From positions 1-9,699 of the forward strand of contig CALKAN010000332.1 in NCBI GenBank assembly GCA_937983035.1: a DNA stretch of 9,699 nt, in the 5' to 3' direction. Shown one piece after another: positions 6,537 to 9,699 of this stretch. Source of the DNA: an uncultured Paenibacillaceae bacterium (GTDB lineage: Bacteria > Bacillota > Bacilli > Paenibacillales > CALAME01). The notes under the pieces are model-generated. The model saw nothing but the letters and a program-made list of their open reading frames with translations. It did no database searches and was not told where the DNA came from. The position numbers were made by a program, and so were the translations under genes. How positions within the stretch are numbered: position 1 is the first letter of the stretch; the number at the start of each line of letters is the position of its first letter.

Positions 6537-6565
6537 ATTTTAAATTAAAGCGATTACATTGTCAA
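6537..6565 (-). promoter_or_regulatory. Strong sigma-A-type promoter for the solute-binding protein transcript
   Basis: On the minus strand, a perfect TTGACA (6560-6565) and TAAAAT (6537-6542, one mismatch) are separated by the optimal 17 bases in an AT-rich surround. The transcription start should fall near 6530, giving a leader of roughly 290 nt before the solute-binding protein. It is the best promoter match in the window. Confidence 0.7.
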
Positions 6566-6576
6566 TCATTTTTATT

Positions 6577-7152
6577 TTATTCATCGGACAAATGTGCCGT
6601 GCTGTTGTATAAATCGCATTCCCACTTGCCGTCAACGAATTGCATGATCGTTAATGATGTGTTATAGACAGGCTGCGTTGTGACAACATGCGGAATATAA
6701 TGTTTAAACAACCTGCTTAACAATGCGCCGTGGCTGACAACGAGCACATTGCGGCCCGGCTTTGTCTTCAATATTTCTTCAACAAACGATATCCCCCGGT
6801 CCAAGATCGATTGTTCAGACTCGATGTTCAGCCCTTTCGCTCTCCAATCTTCTCCCCATTTCTTGAGCCGTTCTTCGATCGTGGTCCCTTCTGCTTCCCC
6901 CCAGCTCATTTCTCTTAAGCGCTTGTCTGTATGTACATTTAGATGCAATGCTTGGGCAATGATATCTGCTGTTTCCTTCGCGCGAGACAAATCACTGGCA
7001 TAGATGCGGTCCCATGGTTCGCCGGCCAAATGCTTTCCCAAAGCTTGCGCCTGCTTTCTGCCAGCATCGTTTAATGGGATGTCCAATTGCCCCTGAGCCC
7101 TTCTTTCCAGATTCCAATCCGTTACTCCATGGCGAATAAATCCGATGCGCAT
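6577..7152 (-). CDS. Histidine phosphatase family protein (phosphoglycerate-mutase-like)
   Basis: Product of 191 residues if it starts at the ATG at 7152; AAAGGA lies 9 bases upstream. An ATG three codons earlier (7161) abuts the same site and is less likely. MRIGFIRHGVTDWN carries the catalytic R-H-G motif with the phospho-accepting His8. Arg57 in SDLSRAKETA, Glu81 in RLREMSWGEAEG and His141 in VVSHGALL complete the active site. The protein resembles the B. subtilis YhfR/PhoE type and has no cofactor requirement; such enzymes remove phosphate from small metabolites, and the substrate cannot be told from sequence. It is the last gene of the right-hand operon, 39 bases after the nucleotidyltransferase-like gene, and also has an extended -10 promoter candidate of its own. 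An AT-rich terminator lies downstream at 6441-6500. Confidence 0.88.
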   Translation of the reverse strand: MRIGFIRHGVTDWNLERRAQGQLDIPLNDAGRKQAQALGKHLAGEPWDRIYASDLSRAKETADIIAQALHLNVHTDKRLREMSWGEAEGTTIEERLKKWGEDWRAKGLNIESEQSILDRGISFVEEILKTKPGRNVLVVSHGALLSRLFKHYIPHVVTTQPVYNTSLTIMQFVDGKWECDLYNSTAHLSDE

Positions 7153-7190
7153 GTTTCTCATTCCTTTATTTATAATTTGTCGATTCTACT

Positions 7191-7199
7191 ATTATATCA
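7191..7199 (-). promoter_or_regulatory. Extended -10 promoter candidate for the histidine phosphatase gene
   Basis: TGATATAAT on the minus strand is a perfect TATAAT with the TG-N extension. It overlaps the TAA stop of the preceding gene. No -35 match is seen, as is common for extended -10 promoters. It would start transcription about 30 bases before the ATG at 7152. Confidence 0.4.
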
Positions 7200-7794
7200 T
7201 AGTGCACGGATCGATCCTATCAGCATCTGGCTGCGCATGCAGCTTTAACCGATGCCACCGTTTCAGCCATCCTTTGTCGCGAATGCGCTGCAAAAAAGTT
7301 TGGTTGTCTTCAAAAAACGGGCTTTTTCGGATGATCAAAGCAAACAAATCTTCAAGCCCATGCGGGGCAATGATTTCCATTTCATCATGTTCATTCAGTC
7401 TTACGCCTATGGACGTCGCTGTTTCCGGCCATCTTTTCATCGCATCTTCAATGCCGGCATACGGGGCGGATTGATTTCTGACATGCATGCGCGCTTGATT
7501 TTTCACCGACCATTTATACGCAGGATTGCACGCTTTCAGGCGAGTTTCCAGCATCCGGTCAAATGATTCGCAAGCCATTTCGGGATCATAGTAAATGACA
7601 TCCACATCGTTAAACGGCGCGGCAACCGCGTAACCATGCAGATAGTCCCACACTTGATTGCGCACATATCCTGCAGCAATGCAGGCGTTTTTTAGCTGAA
7701 GCGCTTGCACGCATCTTAAATCTGCCAACGTTTGTTCGCGAAGCAACAATATTTTTTTTAATGCCGATTCTAAATTTTGAACTTGGGTCAACAT
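7192..7794 (-). CDS. Nucleotidyltransferase-like protein, DUF925 family
   Basis: Product of 200 residues. The segment AAGYVRNQVWDYLHGY (40-55) followed by FNDVDVIYYD (61-70) is the signature of the DUF925/NTP_transf_6 family: an A-G-x-x-R-N-x-V-W-D helix, then D-V-D, which supplies the metal-binding aspartates (Asp63, Asp65) of a nucleotidyltransferase fold. The C-terminal part, IGVRLNEHDEMEIIAPHGLEDLF, is also typical of the family. The reaction and substrate are not known; members are generally of unknown function. The ATG at 7794 has GGAGG 5 bases upstream. The gene starts 18 bases after the acetyltransferase stop, so the two are very probably co-transcribed. Length is normal for the family. 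Confidence 0.8.
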   Translation of the reverse strand: MLTQVQNLESALKKILLLREQTLADLRCVQALQLKNACIAAGYVRNQVWDYLHGYAVAAPFNDVDVIYYDPEMACESFDRMLETRLKACNPAYKWSVKNQARMHVRNQSAPYAGIEDAMKRWPETATSIGVRLNEHDEMEIIAPHGLEDLFALIIRKSPFFEDNQTFLQRIRDKGWLKRWHRLKLHAQPDADRIDPCTMI

Positions 7795-7812
7795 TCGTTC
7801 CTCCCCGGCTGC

Positions 7813-8379
7813 TTACCTGATCATCGCATAGATTGCCGTATCTCTTAAGCGCTGACCGTCAACAGATACATCATGATTGCGCAGAATCCCTTCTAATTCA
7901 AACCCAAGCCTTTCAGGAATGGCCCTGCTTTTTGCATTCAACGTATCGCACCGGATCTCAATCCTTCTCGCTTTTAAATGTTCAAACGCGTAGTCCGTCA
8001 ATCCTTTTACGGCTTCGGTCATGTAGCCTTTTCCGCTGAATCTGGCATCAATCCAATAGCCGATTTCAAAAGAAGGCACGCTCCAATTCGGATTGTGCAA
8101 GCCGGACGACCCGATGAATTGCATCGAATCTTTTAAAAACACGTACATCCTCAGATCATCCCGGGTAATGAATTTCGCATGCGCTTCTCTTACGCCCAGC
8201 TCAGTATCGGACAAATCCCGCTCAACATTCGCAAACAACATCCAAGGACGCAGCTCGTCCAATGAGGCCGCAATCGCTTCATGCACCATGATCCCGTCCC
8301 CGGGCTTCGGCATGCGCATGTACAATCGTTCTGTGTAAAACTCTGTCGGAATATCGATGAGCATCGGATCCACGTTCAT
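7813..8379 (-). CDS. GNAT N-acetyltransferase, RimJ/RimL-like
   Basis: Product of 188 residues from the ATG at 8379, which has AAAGGA 4 bases upstream; the adjacent in-frame GTG at 8382 is too close to that site. The N-terminus, FYTERLYMRMPKPGD, is the usual start of Acetyltransf_3/RimJ-type proteins (T-x-R-L-x-L-R). The acetyl-CoA pyrophosphate loop R-F-S-G-K-G-Y is at about residues 113-119, and the C-terminal NAKSRAIPERLGFELEG segment is the conserved N-x-x-S-x-x-x-x-E-x-x-G-F motif. These enzymes acetylate amino groups of ribosomal proteins, antibiotics or small molecules; the substrate is unknown here. It lies between the zinc-ribbon gene (26 bases upstream) and the nucleotidyltransferase-like gene (18 bases downstream). 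Confidence 0.88.
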   Translation of the reverse strand: MNVDPMLIDIPTEFYTERLYMRMPKPGDGIMVHEAIAASLDELRPWMLFANVERDLSDTELGVREAHAKFITRDDLRMYVFLKDSMQFIGSSGLHNPNWSVPSFEIGYWIDARFSGKGYMTEAVKGLTDYAFEHLKARRIEIRCDTLNAKSRAIPERLGFELEGILRNHDVSVDGQRLRDTAIYAMIR

Positions 8380-8405
8380 CACATCCTTTCCATTTTCGTT
8401 AAGTG

Positions 8406-8606
8406 TTATGGCACAAACTTATCATATTTGTCCGGGTCGACGATGTCTGGATTAAAGCCGGTCGTCTGCTGCGCTTCATTTTTCAATTGATCATTGCATT
8501 TTTTACACGTATATATTTTCGTGTCTCCCCGCTTCAACTTCAAATACTGCGGATCGCTGACTGTAATTTCAAACTCCTTCTGACACATCGAACATGTTGC
8601 TTTCAC
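8406..8606 (-). CDS. Small zinc-ribbon protein, DUF2197/YlaI-like
   Basis: Product of 66 residues starting at a GTG (8606) with GGAGG 7 bases upstream. It has two C-x-x-C pairs, CSMC at residues 5-8 and CKKC at 34-37, giving a zinc ribbon with a 25-residue spacer. The second half is polar and ends NPDIVDPDKYDKFVP. The pattern resembles the small DUF2197 (YlaI) proteins of Bacillales, whose role is unknown; they may bind nucleic acid or a protein partner, but this is inference. It is the first gene of the right-hand operon, followed after 26 bases by the acetyltransferase. A promoter-terminator unit lies 100-190 bases upstream. Confidence 0.72.
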   Translation of the reverse strand: MKATCSMCQKEFEITVSDPQYLKLKRGDTKIYTCKKCNDQLKNEAQQTTGFNPDIVDPDKYDKFVP

Positions 8607-8701
8607 CGTGCAACCTCCGTTCTCCCATGAAATTCCTCAGCGTCTAAGCTGTCGCACGCAATGCGCAGGCCGGTACGTCCATCACAACATCTGTTTCAAT
8701 G

Positions 8702-8745
8702 AAAAATCCCAGCCGTCGACTAACATTCGTTGATCAACGGCCGGG
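8702..8745 (-). terminator. Strong intrinsic terminator or attenuator upstream of the zinc-ribbon gene
   Basis: On the minus strand CCCGGCCGTTGA (8745-8734) pairs with TCGACGGCTGGG (8719-8708) over 12 bases with two G-U wobbles and a 14-base loop, followed by ATTTTT (8707-8702). It lies about 140 bases past the stop at 8883 and can end that transcript. It also lies directly downstream of the promoter at 8764-8792, so it may attenuate transcription into the zinc-ribbon operon. The perfect palindrome CGTTGATCAACG (8728-8739) overlaps its loop side. Confidence 0.75.
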
Positions 8746-8757
8746 TATTGCATCGTT
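8702..8757 (-). ncRNA. Candidate short RNA of about 55 nt between promoter and terminator
   Basis: Transcription from the TATAAT at 8764-8769 should start near 8757 and meet the terminator ending at 8702, giving an RNA of about 55 nt that is nearly all hairpin plus U tail. It could be a small RNA or the terminated product of a leader. No coding frame with a ribosome binding site is seen inside. Transcription is not shown by the sequence. Confidence 0.35.
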
Positions 8758-8763
8758 TTTTTT

Positions 8764-8792
8764 ATTATAAATCGATTTGACCATCCGAACAA
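8764..8792 (-). promoter_or_regulatory. Sigma-A-type promoter upstream of the zinc-ribbon operon
   Basis: On the minus strand a perfect TATAAT (8764-8769) lies 17 bases from TTGTTC (8787-8792), which matches TTGACA at three of six positions. It points to the zinc-ribbon gene about 150 bases away, but the terminator at 8702-8745 intervenes. Confidence 0.5.
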
Positions 8793-8882
8793 CCGCTTAA
8801 GGCACAATCATGCGAAAACAGTGCAGTTGGATGGCTTGACTGGAGCGTGAAGTCATCGTTTGTTAGATGAAAAAACATTGAT

Positions 8883-9699
8883 TTAAAAAGCGGCCGTAAT
8901 GGCGCCTAGATAAGCCGCTTCAAATTCTGACAGACGGAACGTTCCGGTTCTCACCGGCTGTCCCCATGTCCAATAATCGAAAGTAATTGTGTCTGCCGCT
9001 TCGTCAATGACCATCGGGCTTTCCAATGTGATGATATGCGTGCCTTTCACCGGCTGCAACAAAGATACGCGGATCCACAATGCAATATGATTGTTGCTTG
9101 TTTTCCGAATCTCTTTTATCTTCTCCAGCGATCTTTCTTCCGTAAACTCAACGGAAACATATAATCCTGTTTCCTCATACCATTCGCTCAGTTCTTTCGC
9201 CGATGTGCGGATTGCAAAAGATTCGTCAGTCGTTCCTTCAAAATCGAAGAACCAGTTTTCACTGTCGCGAAGCGCTGACATTAACATCCAATCCGCCTGA
9301 GGCGGGAAGTTCGGCGTGGAAGCAACTAAAGCAGAATAGTTCACTCTGCGCAAATCAAGCCCTGGCCGGACATGCAGTTCTCCCAAATAGCCGCTTCCTG
9401 TCCGATACAACGTAGTCGCAAAGTTTTCAAATCCTTCGGGATCCCGCAAGATCATGTGACGATAGAAGGCAGCTGCCGTGCACAATCCAAGCGCTCCTTG
9501 GTTAAACATATGCGGATGCTGTTTCAACTGTTGGATTCGAGATATGACCTGCGATTCATCCAAATGCGGCCATGGCGCTTGCATTGCCGCATCCGGCACT
9601 GGCGCGTCATTGTTCAGCAGATTCGCAGCCGTGCTTACCAGACGCTCCAGCATCTCGGTCGGAGCTCCGCTGTCACCCCACGTTGCTGCCAGAGCAGCA
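8883..9699 (-). CDS. Putative papain-fold cysteine peptidase-like protein (5' part outside window)
   Basis: A frame that is open to the right edge of the window encodes at least 271 residues. An ATG at 9653 could start a 256-residue protein, but 15 in-frame codons precede it with no stop, and the nearest ribosome-binding sequence (GGAG) is too far, so the true start is probably outside. Numbering from that ATG, FNQGALGLCTAAAFYRH (50-66) resembles the Q-G-x-x-G-x-C-x-A active-site segment of papain-like peptidases (Gln52, Cys58). GTHIITLESP (204-213) offers the histidine (206) before a strand, and FDYWTWGQ (225-232) resembles the closing N/D-x-W-G segment. The middle, ADWMLMSALRDSENWFFDFEG, looks like a conserved family block. 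I recall similar uncharacterised C-terminal regions in large proteins of diverse bacteria but cannot name a Pfam family. It may be an effector or toxin domain; this is inference. Confidence 0.6.
   Translation of the reverse strand, partial: AALAATWGDSGAPTEMLERLVSTAANLLNNDAPVPDAAMQAPWPHLDESQVISRIQQLKQHPHMFNQGALGLCTAAAFYRHMILRDPEGFENFATTLYRTGSGYLGELHVRPGLDLRRVNYSALVASTPNFPPQADWMLMSALRDSENWFFDFEGTTDESFAIRTSAKELSEWYEETGLYVSVEFTEERSLEKIKEIRKTSNNHIALWIRVSLLQPVKGTHIITLESPMVIDEAADTITFDYWTWGQPVRTGTFRLSEFEAAYLGAITAAF

Noticed and set aside
6423..6576. Known riboswitch or T-box in the solute-binding protein leader.
   Set aside because: I cannot find the T-box GGTGG-type antiterminator context with its acceptor match, nor conserved cores of c-di-GMP, glmS, lysine, SAM or TPP classes.
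8728..8763. Plus-strand terminator using the same hairpin and the T run at 8755-8763.
   Set aside because: The T run is 10 bases away from the stem, the stem has two mismatches in plus-strand RNA, and no plus-strand gene leads into it.

Overview
The window reads as chromosomal DNA from a Gram-positive, endospore-former-like member of the Bacillales, most probably Paenibacillaceae or Brevibacillus-like. The reasons are strong AGGAGG-type ribosome binding sites, frequent GTG starts, a cysteine lipoprotein signal, an LmrB-type exporter that resembles the Bacillus subtilis protein, and a near-consensus cre (CcpA) box. No mobile element, tRNA, rRNA, CRISPR array or phage module is visible. The species call is inference.

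Layout. A minus-strand gene start at the left edge (1-110, probably YdcF/DUF218 family) is divergent from the only plus-strand gene (277-1038), an FG-GAP/VCBS-repeat protein. That gene converges on a DHA2-type drug exporter (1107-2612, minus), and a perfect 10-bp terminator hairpin lies between them. All later genes are on the minus strand. Transcription there runs from right to left.

The middle block (about 6565 down to 2887) looks like one carbohydrate-related unit. It has a very good sigma-A promoter (6537-6565), a long structured leader (a 5-codon mini-ORF, a terminator-like hairpin, competing pairings, a cre-like box and a possible 42-residue small ORF), an ABC-type solute-binding lipoprotein (4851-6242), a 15-bp intergenic hairpin, and a Tat-signal right-handed beta-helix protein (2887-4713). 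No permease or ATPase gene is beside the binding protein.

The right block is a compact housekeeping-type operon read in the order small zinc-ribbon protein (8406-8606), RimJ/RimL-like acetyltransferase (7813-8379), DUF925 nucleotidyltransferase-like protein (7192-7794) and histidine phosphatase (6577-7152), with gaps of 18-39 bases. Upstream of it a sigma-A-like promoter fires straight into a strong intrinsic terminator, giving a possible short RNA or attenuator of about 55 nt (8702-8757). The right edge holds the 3' part of a gene (8883-9699) whose product looks like a papain-fold cysteine peptidase domain of unknown role.

No single element is a proven new system. The best candidates for a second look are the leader upstream of the solute-binding protein, the promoter-terminator unit at 8702-8792, and the papain-like protein at the right edge.
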